From: Clostridioides difficile | GTDB lineage: Bacteria > Bacillota > Clostridia > Peptostreptococcales > Peptostreptococcaceae | Assembly: GCA_012955965.1 (NCBI GenBank) | Contig: JABBZI010000018.1 | Location: 1 to 64,000 of the forward strand | Length of the DNA stretch: 64,000 bases | Direction: 5' to 3' | Shown: positions 36,882-46,497 of the stretch, piece after piece | Layout: every line of letters begins with the position of its first letter | Position numbering within the stretch: the first letter of the stretch is position 1 | Translations under genes and position numbers: made by a program | Notes under the pieces: model-generated | The model's input: the letters and a program-made list of their open reading frames with translations, nothing else | What the model was told of the DNA's origin: nothing | Databases searched by the model: none

Positions 36882-37775
36882 TTAAAAACTTGTTTTTTGT
36901 CTTCTATAAATAGATGGTGATACTCCTGTTTTCATTTTAAATTTTTCAATAAAATAACTAGTACTACCAAATCCACACTGATACGCTATATCTGAAATCG
37001 AATCATTAGTTGCAATTAATAAATTTGAACTAGCTACCAAACGGTAATTAATAATATATTCAAAAATAGTGCAATTCATATATTTTTTAAATTCACGGCA
37101 ACAAGCACTTTTAGATAAATTAACTTCTTTTGCTAAATCATTAAGTTCGATTTTCTCCATATAATGGTCACATATATAGCCAATTATATTTTTTATATGC
37201 AAACTATTACTTCTAGCATTATCATTAGGAAATGATACAAAATAAGATTTTATTAAAACATTCCATACTTCTATTAATAATATAAATATATGTAATTCAA
37301 ATCCCATTTCCTTTTTGTTATACTCTTCATAAATTTTAAAAATATTGTTTAGTATAACCGATTTCCATTCAATATCATTTTTCAAAGTACAATAATTAAT
37401 TCTAGAATTATCTATATAAGGTTGTATATATTTTATATTTATAAGACTTCCTGCAAAGCTAGATATAAAGTCTGAATTAAAAACTACACTTATATAAGAA
37501 CAATCACTTTCCTTATAATTTTTTGCCTGATGTAATTGCTTTGTATTTATGAATATTCCTTCTCCTTCAGATAAAATTATTGAGTCTCCATCAACATTAA
37601 AATTAATATTACCTTCTGTTACAATACAAAATTGCAACTCTTCATGCCAGTGCCAATCAATATATCCCAAAATATTTTCACTTATTTTAGTTTTATAGAC
37701 TGTAATTGGAAATTCAAATGAACCTTGTTGTGTTACTTCTTTTTTATTTTTATTAGTAACAATATTATCCTTCAT
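36882..37775 (-). CDS. AraC-family regulator with cupin domain
   Basis: A 297-residue protein. The N-terminal cupin has DWHWHEELQFCIVTEG and later INTKQLHQA, both with His that could bind metal or ligand. The C-terminal double HTH (KEVNLSKSACCREFKKYM; DIAYQCGFGSTSYFIEKFK) is typical. It is transcribed away from dpaL, 159 bp apart, and is a good candidate for its regulator. Confidence 0.88.
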   Translation of the reverse strand: MKDNIVTNKNKKEVTQQGSFEFPITVYKTKISENILGYIDWHWHEELQFCIVTEGNINFNVDGDSIILSEGEGIFINTKQLHQAKNYKESDCSYISVVFNSDFISSFAGSLINIKYIQPYIDNSRINYCTLKNDIEWKSVILNNIFKIYEEYNKKEMGFELHIFILLIEVWNVLIKSYFVSFPNDNARSNSLHIKNIIGYICDHYMEKIELNDLAKEVNLSKSACCREFKKYMNCTIFEYIINYRLVASSNLLIATNDSISDIAYQCGFGSTSYFIEKFKMKTGVSPSIYRRQKTSF

Positions 37776-37934
37776 AAATCCAAGCTCCTTTTATTGATTT
37801 TGATTTTTAAAAATTATACATAAATTGATAATATAACGATACTTATTGCTTATATTATTATATATTTTTTATTAATTAGTCAATATAATTATAATTAAGA
37901 AATAAATAATAAATAATTTTAGGAGATAAAAACT

Positions 37935-39161
37935 ATGAGAAATATAAAAGATATTAAATATATACAAAATAAAAATGCAAGAAATTTACACAAATCTAAA
38001 GTAAGTATAGACTTTATTAACAAAGAACAAATAGAAAAAATTAGAAACTTCCATAGAAGCTTTTCAGAGTATAAAGTAACTCCTCTTCACAGTTTAAGTG
38101 AATTAGCTAAGGAATTAGGGGTTAGTAATATCTGGCTAAAAGATGAATCATATAGATTTGGGCTTAATGCCTTTAAAAGTCTTGGTGGGTCATACGCAGT
38201 TGGAAAATATATAGCAAAAAAACTAGATATAGATATTTCTAATCTTTCTTTTGAAATGCTAAACAGTAAAGATATAAAAGAAAAGCTTGGAAGTTTAACT
38301 TTCGTAACAGCCACTGATGGAAATCATGGAAGAGGAATTGCTTGGTTTGCAAATCAAATTGGACAAAAATCAGTAGTATTTATGCCAAAAGGATCTTCTG
38401 AGATAAGATTAAATAATATTAGAAAAGAAGGTGCAGAGGCATCTATAACAGACTTAAATTATGATGATGCAGTAAGATTAGCTACTAAATATGCTGATGA
38501 AAATAATGGTGTTATAATACAAGATACTGCTTGGGATGGTTATGAAGAAATTCCAACTTGGATTATGCAGGGATATGTTACTCTTATTGATGAAGCTATA
38601 GAGCAAATAAATTCTTTAGATAATGGAATTCCTACCCATGTATTCCTTCAGGCAGGGGTTGGCTCTTTTGCTGGAACTGTACAAGGATATCTAGAATATG
38701 TATTTGGCAATAATAGACCAATAACTACTATAGTTGAACCAAATGAAGCAGCATGTATATTTAAATCAGCAGAAATAAATGACCAAAAACCACATGCTGT
38801 TACAGGTTTTATGGAAACTATAATGGCAGGGCTTAATTGTGGTGAACCTAACACTATAGGTTGGAATATTTTAAGAGATTATTCTGATATGTATATTTCT
38901 TGTCCTGATTATGTAGCTGCAAGAGCAATGAGAATACTTGCTAACCCACTAAAAGGAGACCCTAAGGTTGTATCTGGAGAATCTGGTGCGATAGGTTTAG
39001 GGATTTTAAGTTTAATTTTAGAAGAAGATGGATTAAAAGAAATAGCTGATAAGCTAAACATAAACAAAGATTCAAAAATACTTGTTATAAGTACAGAGGG
39101 TGATACTGATCCTGAAAATTATAAAAGAATAGTGTGGGATGGCGCTTATACGTCAATTTAA
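37935..39161 (+). CDS. dpaL: Diaminopropionate ammonia-lyase
   Basis: A 408-residue PLP enzyme of fold type II. K81 in GLNAFKSLGGSYA binds PLP; ATDGNHGRGIAW is the substrate loop and GESGAIGLG the phosphate-binding loop. It converts 2,3-diaminopropionate to pyruvate and ammonia (two NH3). The length matches DpaL/YgeX. TTTTAGGAGATAAA precedes the ATG. It is alone on its strand, with a strong terminator right at the stop codon and an AraC gene divergent to it. Confidence 0.9.
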   Translation: MRNIKDIKYIQNKNARNLHKSKVSIDFINKEQIEKIRNFHRSFSEYKVTPLHSLSELAKELGVSNIWLKDESYRFGLNAFKSLGGSYAVGKYIAKKLDIDISNLSFEMLNSKDIKEKLGSLTFVTATDGNHGRGIAWFANQIGQKSVVFMPKGSSEIRLNNIRKEGAEASITDLNYDDAVRLATKYADENNGVIIQDTAWDGYEEIPTWIMQGYVTLIDEAIEQINSLDNGIPTHVFLQAGVGSFAGTVQGYLEYVFGNNRPITTIVEPNEAACIFKSAEINDQKPHAVTGFMETIMAGLNCGEPNTIGWNILRDYSDMYISCPDYVAARAMRILANPLKGDPKVVSGESGAIGLGILSLILEEDGLKEIADKLNINKDSKILVISTEGDTDPENYKRIVWDGAYTSI

Positions 39162-39210
39162 TAAAGTAAGGTAGATTAGGTGTTTATTACCTTATCTACC
39201 TTACTTTATT
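39160..39210 (+). terminator. Terminator of dpaL
   Basis: AATAAAGTAAGGTAGAT pairs with ATCTACCTTACTTTATT around a short loop, overlapping the stop codon. Very strong stem. Confidence 0.88.
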
Positions 39211-39281
39211 TATTCTGTTATATCACTATACGATTCTCCGTTACAACTCCAACGGAGTACACTTACTTTATTAAAGTTTAC

Positions 39282-40240
39282 TTAATCATTTTCAAATCTA
39301 TAATCAATACAATCACTACACATCTCGATATCATCTTCATTAGAAATTACGTAAGGACTTCCACAATAACAACACATTCCTACTTCTTCTTCATTATTTT
39401 CAATACCACAGTTTGTACACTTCCACTTTTCTAAAACTTCATCATTTATAAATGAATCAACACCACATTCTGGGCAATCATATTTTGGATATATTCCACC
39501 ATCTTTTACTGTTCTATATTCATTTATACCTAATATTCGCTCTATATATTTACTTGCCACTTTGTTACTATCATCTGTGTATCCACAAAATAAGCACTTT
39601 GTTCCATCATCCGTTATTAGTGAGTCTTGAAAACAACTTGGACACTGTAGAATGCTTCCATATTTTGAGTATGAATCAATTTCTTCTTTTATCTCATTCC
39701 ATCTATGCTCTACAAATACTTCAATTTCACCTATCTTTAGCCTTATTTTTTCTAATAATTCCATTTCATTTATGCTAAAGTTGTCATTTTCAAAATTATC
39801 AATTATAAATTCTACTATAAGATTTAAAACTTTCATTAGATAAGCTATCAATGACTCATACGAGTCTACAATAGCAAAGTGCTCTAATTTATTTCTTTTT
39901 CTCTAAGTTTTTTTAGTAAATTTTCTTCTTCTTCACTAAAACATACATTGCATACTTTTTTTAATCTATTTTGACATTCTTTTGAATCAATGCTATTAAA
40001 ATTGCCTTCTGAAAAGTTTTTTTTATCTGCGTTCTCAACTTTTTTAAAAACTTGTTTCCAATCAGTTAACATAAGTTTATACTTAAAAATCAACTCTATA
40101 CCTGATGACATATGTAATATGCTATATTTTATATTACGCTTATTATTATCTTTTTTATCTATATGTTGAGTTGAAGATAAAATAAAATCAAGACCATTCT
40201 CTAATAATGTAAATTCAATATTGCTTTTTATATTATTCAC
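39282..40240 (-). pseudogene. HEPN-domain protein with three zinc ribbons, frameshifted
   Basis: Two frames, 40240-39884 and 39851-39282, join if one base is added to the A5 run at about 39896-39900. The repaired centre reads KLREKRNKLEHF (R116-x4-H121), the RNase-type HEPN motif. The N-terminal SGIELIFKYKL also fits HEPN. The C-terminal half carries three paired-Cys ribbons: CPSC/CLFC, CPEC/CTNC and CCYC/CSDC. No classical slippery heptamer is present, so a real mutation or a sequencing error is likelier than programmed shifting. The start is GTG 40240 with GGAGG upstream. It lies in the rlmH-linked island and may be a defence or stress RNase. Confidence 0.75.
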
Positions 40241-40329
40241 TTAAATCCTCCATTCCATTATACTATTTACATTGTATTACAAATTTCAAACAAGTACAAT
40301 TAAGCATAGGAACAGGAAAAAAGGAAGGG

Positions 40330-40812
40330 TCTTCATCTTCTTCAGACTACCTTTCCTTCACTAAGTATCTTACTACATCTTCATTTATCTGTAGCTCTAT
40401 AGTATCTATTATTCTTGGCTTATCTATCGTTACCTTCGATACAAGCAAGTTCAACAACTGCTTTCTTTGTTATCTTGTACTACTTTCCTTGAACACTTGT
40501 CCAAACTTCTTCATCACTTGACTTACTAACTCAAAATGTACTGGTTCTCCTTCTTCTAACATTACATCTTGCTTTATTTCATCCAGTCTAAACTTCAAAA
40601 TATCTATCTCTTCATTTAGTTTATTTACTCTTTCTGCCAGCTCAGTTTTTGTTAGTATTCCATCTTCAAATAGTTCTATGTTAGTCCACTTAGAATTAAC
40701 TCACTACCATAGACTCTATTGTGAGTTTCACTTCTATCTTTTAGGATTATTTGTACTTTTTCCCATGTAACATTATTTATTATAGCTTCGTATTCTCCAT
40801 ATCGATGATAGA
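40330..40812 (-). pseudogene. Large serine recombinase remnant
   Basis: Translated on the minus strand, it gives YHRYGEYEAIINNVTWEKVQ and later TKTELAERVNKLNEEIDILK (a coiled-coil segment), then QLLNLLVSKVTIDKPRIIDT at the C terminus. These are the recombinase domain, coiled coil and terminal strands of large serine recombinases (integrase, Ccr or TndX type). Stops occur at 40676-40678, 40470-40472 and 40347-40349. The zinc-ribbon part after SELILSGL is missing, so there is an internal deletion. The catalytic N-terminal domain is absent too. It marks a former mobile element at rlmH. Confidence 0.82.
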
Positions 40813-40820
40813 TGAACTTT

Positions 40821-42002
40821 TTATATAATCTTTATTTTCATCATTTCTGCTTGAGCTAATGGTTCTAATTCTCCATTATTAATACGTTCACATACATTTG
40901 AATCTAATTGAAATATAGCCTTCCGCTCCCCTGTATTATCAAGATATTCTATTACATTGTTTTTAGCTTTAGTAATTTCCCACAGTCTAAATAAAAATTG
41001 AGATGAGTGAATCATTCTTTGCTTTTCATTATCATATAAAGCATCTTTAAGAATTAGTTTACTCTCTATACTGTCTTCTACAAAATCTATAATTTTAAAT
41101 CCTTGTGATTGTATTCCCAAAAAGGCATTGGTAATCAACTGTTCTACTCTTATATTTGATTTATCGGGATTATACTTAATTATTTCATCAATATTATCAA
41201 CAAAAAATATCGTATGAGCTAACTTTATTGACCCTAATGTATAATATACATCACCAAAACATTTTTTTAGTTGTTCTATAGATATCCTAAATGAGTCTTT
41301 TATCTCATTCTTGTTCTTTATAAAACAATTTATGATCTCTCCTTCAATCTCATAATTTTCATGTGCTACTATATTTCTTAATTGATTTAGTTTTATTTCT
41401 TTTATTCCACTCATAGTGTCTAATTGTATTCTAAAAAGTTCCCCTGTTATATTAGCCTGTATTATTTCTTCAAAGAATGCACCTAAATCTTTCTTTTCAA
41501 ATGTATTAACCTTTTCTTTTTTACCTTTGATTATATATATGTTATTTAATATATTAAATGAATAAGGCTTTATAATCCCCTCTATTAATTTACCAATTTT
41601 TTTAAATGTAACTTCTACATATTCTTCTATAGTCAAATTTTCTCTTACTTTATCCAAATTATATATAATCCAATATTTATTTATTGCTTTATTAATATCC
41701 GATGACCAATTAGCAAATGCTTTAAAACACTCTTCTTTATCAATATTCATACTATTCTTATACATATCTAGGCACATAGTAAATTCTTGATAATACTTCT
41801 CATATTGTTTTAATTTAGTTAAGTTAATTAATTCTGGTAATAAAACTTCAATTGCATTTCTTTCTAATACTTGCTTATTCATAAAAAACTGATTAAACTC
41901 TTCTATTACCATTTCTTTTATATCCTCTGGTGAATATCCCGCTTTAATTATCCCTAAGTAAGTTTCATTGCTTATATCTGAAATTACTTTTCTTTCCCCC
42001 AT
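40821..42002 (-). CDS. Uncharacterised protein with HEPN-type RNxxAH motif
   Basis: A 393-residue, mostly helical, charged cytosolic protein. NQLRNIVAHENYEI at about 207-220 has R209-N210-x3-H214, the pattern of HEPN ribonucleases (Swt1, RnlA, LsoA and CRISPR-associated types). Predicted helices flank it. No other domain is recognised. AAGGAGAG precedes the ATG. It stands between the dead recombinase and rlmH with its own start signals, so it may be intact cargo of the former element: a toxin, abortive-infection factor or RNA sensor. No antitoxin-like partner gene is visible. Confidence 0.6.
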   Translation of the reverse strand: MGERKVISDISNETYLGIIKAGYSPEDIKEMVIEEFNQFFMNKQVLERNAIEVLLPELINLTKLKQYEKYYQEFTMCLDMYKNSMNIDKEECFKAFANWSSDINKAINKYWIIYNLDKVRENLTIEEYVEVTFKKIGKLIEGIIKPYSFNILNNIYIIKGKKEKVNTFEKKDLGAFFEEIIQANITGELFRIQLDTMSGIKEIKLNQLRNIVAHENYEIEGEIINCFIKNKNEIKDSFRISIEQLKKCFGDVYYTLGSIKLAHTIFFVDNIDEIIKYNPDKSNIRVEQLITNAFLGIQSQGFKIIDFVEDSIESKLILKDALYDNEKQRMIHSSQFLFRLWEITKAKNNVIEYLDNTGERKAIFQLDSNVCERINNGELEPLAQAEMMKIKII

Positions 42003-42058
42003 AAATTCTCTCCTTTAATCATTATCAATTACAACTATACCATATTTTTCAATTATAT

Positions 42059-42078
42059 TGCATTACTTATGATACAGT
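42059..42078 (-). repeat. Second copy of rlmH 3' end (att-like repeat)
   Basis: The minus strand reads ACTGTATCATAAGTAATGCA, matching 16 of 20 positions with the rlmH terminal sequence 78 bp away, including a run of nine (CATAAGTAA). It contains TATCATAA, the core of staphylococcal SCC attachment sites. It probably marks a recombination boundary. Confidence 0.65.
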
Positions 42079-42091
42079 ATTTTTATGTATG

Positions 42092-42134
42092 AAAATAGCC
42101 TTAACCAAGATATATCAATGGATAAGGCTATTTT
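42092..42134 (-). terminator. Terminator of rlmH
   Basis: AAAATAGCCTTA (42092-42103) and TAAGGCTATTTT (42123-42134) pair perfectly. The stem lies between the two copies of the att-like repeat. Confidence 0.85.
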
Positions 42135-42136
42135 GA

Positions 42137-42156
42137 TCCGTTACTTATGGTACGGT
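42137..42156 (-). repeat. att-like sequence at rlmH stop codon
   Basis: The minus strand reads ACCGTACCATAAGTAACGGA and spans the rlmH C-terminal codons and stop. In staphylococci the same place in rlmH is the SCC integration site. Confidence 0.6.
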
Positions 42157-42620
42157 TCCCCATTATTTATCCTATATGCTCTATAAATCTGCTCTAACAA
42201 TATCAACCTCATCATCTGATGAGGAAAAGTCATCCTAGAAAAAGATAACCTATAATCAGCTCTTCCTAGGACTTCATCAGAAAGCCCTAGAGAACCTCCA
42301 ATTATAAAACAGATACTACTATTGCCTCTAACTGCTAAATCACTCATAGTCTTAGCAAGCTCCTCAGAAGACAAATTCTTTCCATCAATGGCTAAAGCTA
42401 TAACATAACTATTGTGCTTTATCTTCCCTAAAATTTTCTTACCTTCTTTATCTTTTATAATTTCCATTTCCTTAGCACTCAAATTTTCTGGAGCTTTCTC
42501 ATCGTCCAATTCTATAATTTCCAACTTACAGTACTTAGAAAGTCTTTTTTTAAACTCATCAATACCTAATTTTAAATATTTCTCTTTAATTTTACCCACC
42601 ACAACTATACTTATATTCAT
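42141..42620 (-). CDS. rlmH: 23S rRNA pseudouridine-1915 N3-methyltransferase
   Basis: A 159-residue SPOUT methyltransferase that methylates the modified U of 23S helix 69 on whole ribosomes. Signs are the N-terminal [17 protein letters not shown], the AdoMet-loop [14 protein letters not shown], and the ending [20 protein letters not shown] then GEPYHK, which is nearly invariant. It is complete. Its 3' end lies next to a decayed recombinase element, as rlmH (orfX) does in staphylococci. Confidence 0.95.
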   Translation of the reverse strand: MNISIVVVGKIKEKYLKLGIDEFKKRLSKYCKLEIIELDDEKAPENLSAKEMEIIKDKEGKKILGKIKHNSYVIALAIDGKNLSSEELAKTMSDLAVRGNSSICFIIGGSLGLSDEVLGRADYRLSFSRMTFPHQMMRLILLEQIYRAYRINNGEPYHK

Positions 42621-42687
42621 ATGTTTCTCCTAAACTTAATTTTGCTACAAATTTATATCCTAATATAATCTATAAACTCTTATAAAA

Positions 42688-44787
42688 TTATCTCACTCTT
42701 TCTTGATTTGCATACTCTATAAACTCTTCAAAAGGTATAGCTTTACTATAATAATATCCTTGATATATCTCACATCCTAAACCATATAGCTTATCCCTTT
42801 GGCTCAAATTTTCAACATACTCAACAACTATATCAAAATCCAAATTCTTTGAAAGATTTACAATAGACATTATAATTTCACTACTTCTTTTATTTGTAAG
42901 TATATCTTTAACCAACGAACCATCTAATTTAACTATATCAAAATTATTATTTTGAAGATATATGAGAGAACTATGACCCATTCCAAAATCATCCATAATT
43001 AGCTTTATTCCCAAGTTATGTATCGCATTGATACGTTCAATAATTATTTGTGAACCTGATAATGCAACCTGTTCTGTAATTTCTATACCTAGCATACTAG
43101 GATTTATATCATTACTATTAATAATATTTTTTATTTGCTCTGGCAACTTAGAGTCATCAAGTTGGTCTGGAGATATATTTACAGAGAATTTAACAGAATT
43201 TCTCAATAACTTTTCACTCTTTTTTAAATCAATACATGCTTTATTAATAATATACTCTCCAAGTTCATCTAAGAATCCTTCTTCTTTAGCCAAGATTATA
43301 ACTAATGGTGGATAAATAAATCCTCCTATTGAATGTTTCCATCTAAGTAATCCTTCTGCACCCACAACACTTCCATTATAATTGACTTGAGGTTGATAAA
43401 AAAGTTCTATCTCTCCTCTTTTCATAGCAAACTTTAAATCTGAAGCTAACATTTTTGAAATTGACCCTATTTTGCCACTATAATTTAAAAGATTTGGTTG
43501 TTCACCTGTTAATTCATATCTTTTTACTAAATTTGTTAAGTTTTCTATATTATTTTTAAACATATATGTATATCTATTTTGTGACATCTTTATAAATGGT
43601 ATATAAATCATAATTCCAATACATAAGTTAAACAATTGTAACATACTACCTCTTATCGAACCTGTAGCCATATATCCACTTAAAAATATAGGGGATGTCC
43701 ATTCTACAGGAGAAATTGTACACGGAACAAATCCTATAGACATAGCTATATAACTTGTAATAGTTAAAATTATTGGAGTAATTACAAAAGGCACAAACAT
43801 GATATGGTTAAAAACAATTGGTATCCCAAAAACCAACATCTCATTTATATTAAAAAGAGCTGGTATGGAAGCAATTTTTGCTAGTTTTCTTACATTTATA
43901 CGTTTTTCACTAAGAAAAATCGCAATTACTAGACATAGCAAAGAGCCACATCCACCCAATAAGACCATTGTATCAAAAAAAGTCTTAGTAAAAATTTCTG
44001 TTGGCAATTGATTATTATTAACTAAATTGATATTAATTGCCATACTATTTTCAAATAAATTTTTCGCAACTGTATCTAGCACATTGCTCCCATGAATTCC
44101 AAAAAACCACATAAAATGCATTAAGAAAATAAATAGTAAAGCACTCATGAGATTTCTTCCCATTTTACTAAACACATTTGAAAATAAATTATAAAATATA
44201 TCTTGAAAGTTTGAACTGCCAATTAAACTTATCATTATTACTCTAAAAATAGAAAATAAAAATACTACAATTACAAATGGAATTATAGCTGATACTACCA
44301 TATTAAAGTCTGCGTCTGCTCCCTCTGTATGGAACTTTACACTTGTGATAAAAGATTCTGTGAGTTTTACAAACAATACAGAAGATGTCATAGCTACAAT
44401 AATAGCTGTAAATAACCACTTGGTCTTAAATACCTCTATATAATTAGGTTCATTTCCACTTGAAAATACTAAAAAAGAACACATTGCAACTATAGGAACA
44501 AGTACTGTATACTTGCTCCCATATATTTTCCCATAACTATAACTTATTGTTAATAGTATTATTAATGAAATAATTCCTAAAGTAGAGTCATTTATAAAGT
44601 TAAGAATATTTGTAATTTCTCCATTAAACAAATTTGATAAACATTCTTGATACTCTCTTATTGGAAGATTCAAAATAACAAGCGCAGTTGAACCAGTCAT
44701 AATAGCAGGTATCGCTAAAATCATTCCTTGCTTTATAGAATATAAAATTTTATTATCTTCAACATTTTCGAAATTTCTTTTTAGCAA
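42688..44787 (-). CDS. PTS EIIC-EAL fusion, c-di-GMP phosphodiesterase
   Basis: A 699-residue membrane protein. Residues 1 to about 420 resemble a PTS cellobiose/lactose-type EIIC with about 10 helices; the last about 250 form an EAL domain. Catalytic residues appear kept: AEGLLRW (EAL form with Gly in the middle), a Glu in GIEITEQ, MDDFGMGHSSL, KLDGSLVK and EYVEN. It should hydrolyse c-di-GMP, perhaps in response to sugar binding. The TTG start has AGAGGTG seven bases upstream. It follows walJ by 12 bp. Such EIIC-EAL fusions are known from C. difficile surveys. Confidence 0.88.
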   Translation of the reverse strand: MLKRNFENVEDNKILYSIKQGMILAIPAIMTGSTALVILNLPIREYQECLSNLFNGEITNILNFINDSTLGIISLIILLTISYSYGKIYGSKYTVLVPIVAMCSFLVFSSGNEPNYIEVFKTKWLFTAIIVAMTSSVLFVKLTESFITSVKFHTEGADADFNMVVSAIIPFVIVVFLFSIFRVIMISLIGSSNFQDIFYNLFSNVFSKMGRNLMSALLFIFLMHFMWFFGIHGSNVLDTVAKNLFENSMAININLVNNNQLPTEIFTKTFFDTMVLLGGCGSLLCLVIAIFLSEKRINVRKLAKIASIPALFNINEMLVFGIPIVFNHIMFVPFVITPIILTITSYIAMSIGFVPCTISPVEWTSPIFLSGYMATGSIRGSMLQLFNLCIGIMIYIPFIKMSQNRYTYMFKNNIENLTNLVKRYELTGEQPNLLNYSGKIGSISKMLASDLKFAMKRGEIELFYQPQVNYNGSVVGAEGLLRWKHSIGGFIYPPLVIILAKEEGFLDELGEYIINKACIDLKKSEKLLRNSVKFSVNISPDQLDDSKLPEQIKNIINSNDINPSMLGIEITEQVALSGSQIIIERINAIHNLGIKLIMDDFGMGHSSLIYLQNNNFDIVKLDGSLVKDILTNKRSSEIIMSIVNLSKNLDFDIVVEYVENLSQRDKLYGLGCEIYQGYYYSKAIPFEEFIEYANQERVR

Positions 44788-44799
44788 AGTTATTCACCT

Positions 44800-45597
44800 C
44801 TACTTCATTTCATAAACATTAGAAACATCATTTCGTGATAGTACATCTAGTTTTACATCCTGCCCAACTACTATATCATTTGATGCTAATATTCCTTTTG
44901 AAGTTTCATATGCCAATTCTGGAAAATTATTTTCTTTACTTAAGTGTGCTAATAATATAGATTCTGTACCTTCATTAATCAGCTCAACACAGAAGTTAGC
45001 AGCATCTTCATTAGATAAATGCCCAGTGTTTGACATTACCCTTTTCTTTAAAGCATATGTATATGAACCCATCATAAGCATATTAGGATCATAATTTGAT
45101 TCTAATACTACCAATTTAGATTTATATAGATGTTTTTTTATATTTTGAGTTATACACCCTATATCAGTAGCTATAGATATCTTTTCATCACTCTCTGTAT
45201 AGAAATTATATCCAACTGGGTCAGACGCATCATGTTCTATTGAAAAAGGTCTCACTATAATATCTCCCAATGAATAAGTTTTATCATTTTCAAAAACTTT
45301 CATATTTTTATCTTTGATATCTCCTAACTTATCCTTCATAGAACACCACGTCTTTATATTAGCAAATACTGGTATATCAAACTTTCTTGATAATATACCC
45401 GCTCCTTTTATGTGGTCAACATGCTCATGTGTTATAAATATTCCTTTTAATTTATCTGCATCTACATCAATGTCTTTAAGACCTGTAGTTATTCTCTTTC
45501 CACTTAATCCTGCATCTACTAGTATATTAGTATTTTTATACCCTATATAATGGCAATTTCCACTACTGCCACTTCCAACTGAACAATACTTTAGCAT
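44800..45597 (-). CDS. walJ: MBL-fold hydrolase WalJ/YycJ
   Basis: A 265-residue metallo-beta-lactamase-fold protein. HEHVDH (H57, H59, D61, H62) and a later GHLSNEDA and LAHLSKENN supply the metal ligands. The opening CSVGSGSSGNCHYI is typical of YycJ. Orthologues act as exonucleases and affect cell wall and DNA repair. It is in an operon with the EIIC-EAL gene (12-bp gap). Confidence 0.88.
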   Translation of the reverse strand: MLKYCSVGSGSSGNCHYIGYKNTNILVDAGLSGKRITTGLKDIDVDADKLKGIFITHEHVDHIKGAGILSRKFDIPVFANIKTWCSMKDKLGDIKDKNMKVFENDKTYSLGDIIVRPFSIEHDASDPVGYNFYTESDEKISIATDIGCITQNIKKHLYKSKLVVLESNYDPNMLMMGSYTYALKKRVMSNTGHLSNEDAANFCVELINEGTESILLAHLSKENNFPELAYETSKGILASNDIVVGQDVKLDVLSRNDVSNVYEMK

Positions 45598-45637
45598 TCC
45601 TTCACCTCTTTTTCTGCCTTATAAATTATATTATACC

Positions 45638-45702
45638 AAAAAAACAGGAGTTGTCTCGAAATTGATTTTTTCCAATCAAATTTTAAGTTCAACTCCTGTT
45701 TT
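45638..45702 (-). terminator. Terminator of GyrI-like gene
   Basis: AAAACAGGAGTTG (45641-45653) pairs with CAACTCCTGTTTT (45690-45702), with inner pairing, then TTTTTTT on the minus strand. Confidence 0.85.
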
Positions 45703-45734
45703 GAATTTTCATGTATTATTTTTAATACCTCATA

Positions 45735-46199
45735 TTAACGAATAGGCAACATCATCTTTGTTAATAGTTCCTTTGTCGGACGATTTGGTGTATTTAAGTA
45801 CTGATAATAAATTTCTCCAAGCATTTCATATGGGCTATTCTGTACCCATGCAAATAATTCTTCTAATGTGGAGTCTTGCAAAAGATAATCACCTTGGTCA
45901 ATTGCGGTAACTACCTTTTGTGAATGAATTTCTATGCCTCTAATATCATCTACACCTTTCATCTTAGTTGCAGTAGGAAATCCTATTTCAATATCCAATT
46001 TTTCTAAGTCCATATTGTAAAAACAGACAATAGGTCCTCCTGCTACGAAAGTATTTTTACTTTTTATATATTCCATGATTTTGTCATATCCTTGAGCAGA
46101 AAACTCTTGAAATTCATTCATGAAGTTAATTGTTTTTCTTATTACTAAAGCATAATATGCACTCTGTTTAACTACAGTAATATCTGTTATTCTTGACAT
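45735..46199 (-). CDS. GyrI-like effector-binding protein
   Basis: A 154-residue stand-alone GyrI-like domain, like those attached to MerR and AraC drug sensors. It opens DITVVKQSAYYALVIRKT with the usual strand pattern; a pair of EIGFP and QGDYL motifs matches the two halves. Ligand or enzyme target unknown. GGAGG precedes the ATG; monocistronic. Confidence 0.78.
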   Translation of the reverse strand: MSRITDITVVKQSAYYALVIRKTINFMNEFQEFSAQGYDKIMEYIKSKNTFVAGGPIVCFYNMDLEKLDIEIGFPTATKMKGVDDIRGIEIHSQKVVTAIDQGDYLLQDSTLEELFAWVQNSPYEMLGEIYYQYLNTPNRPTKELLTKMMLPIR

Positions 46200-46497
46200 T
46201 TCATTTCCTCCAATAAATTTATTTTATTTATAGTTAACATGATATCATCTAGTATAGATTGTGGCTTGTCCTACAATGCTCTTTTTAAAAACCAAATTGA
46301 TGTTATGTTATTATTAAATGGTACAAACATATTTACTATACATAATGTTTTCAAGATACAAACGATAAAGCAAATTACTTTAAAAAGATATTATATTTGC
46401 TATGAACATTAACACTATATTTCATACTTGCATTATACAAATATATATAGATAAATAGCTCATTGTATAGTCAGATTTAATACGTTATAATTCTTAT

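Noticed and set aside
39884-39905. Programmed -1 frameshift in the HEPN/zinc-ribbon gene
   Set aside because: An A-rich run is present, but the in-frame heptamer is A AAA GAA, not a usual slippery form, and no downstream hairpin is seen. A one-base deletion or sequencing error explains it more simply.
42059-42156. The rlmH-end repeat as chance similarity
   Set aside because: Kept as a finding instead: nine identical bases in a row at the exact stop codon plus a dead recombinase nearby make chance less likely, though only two copies are seen and no left boundary was found.
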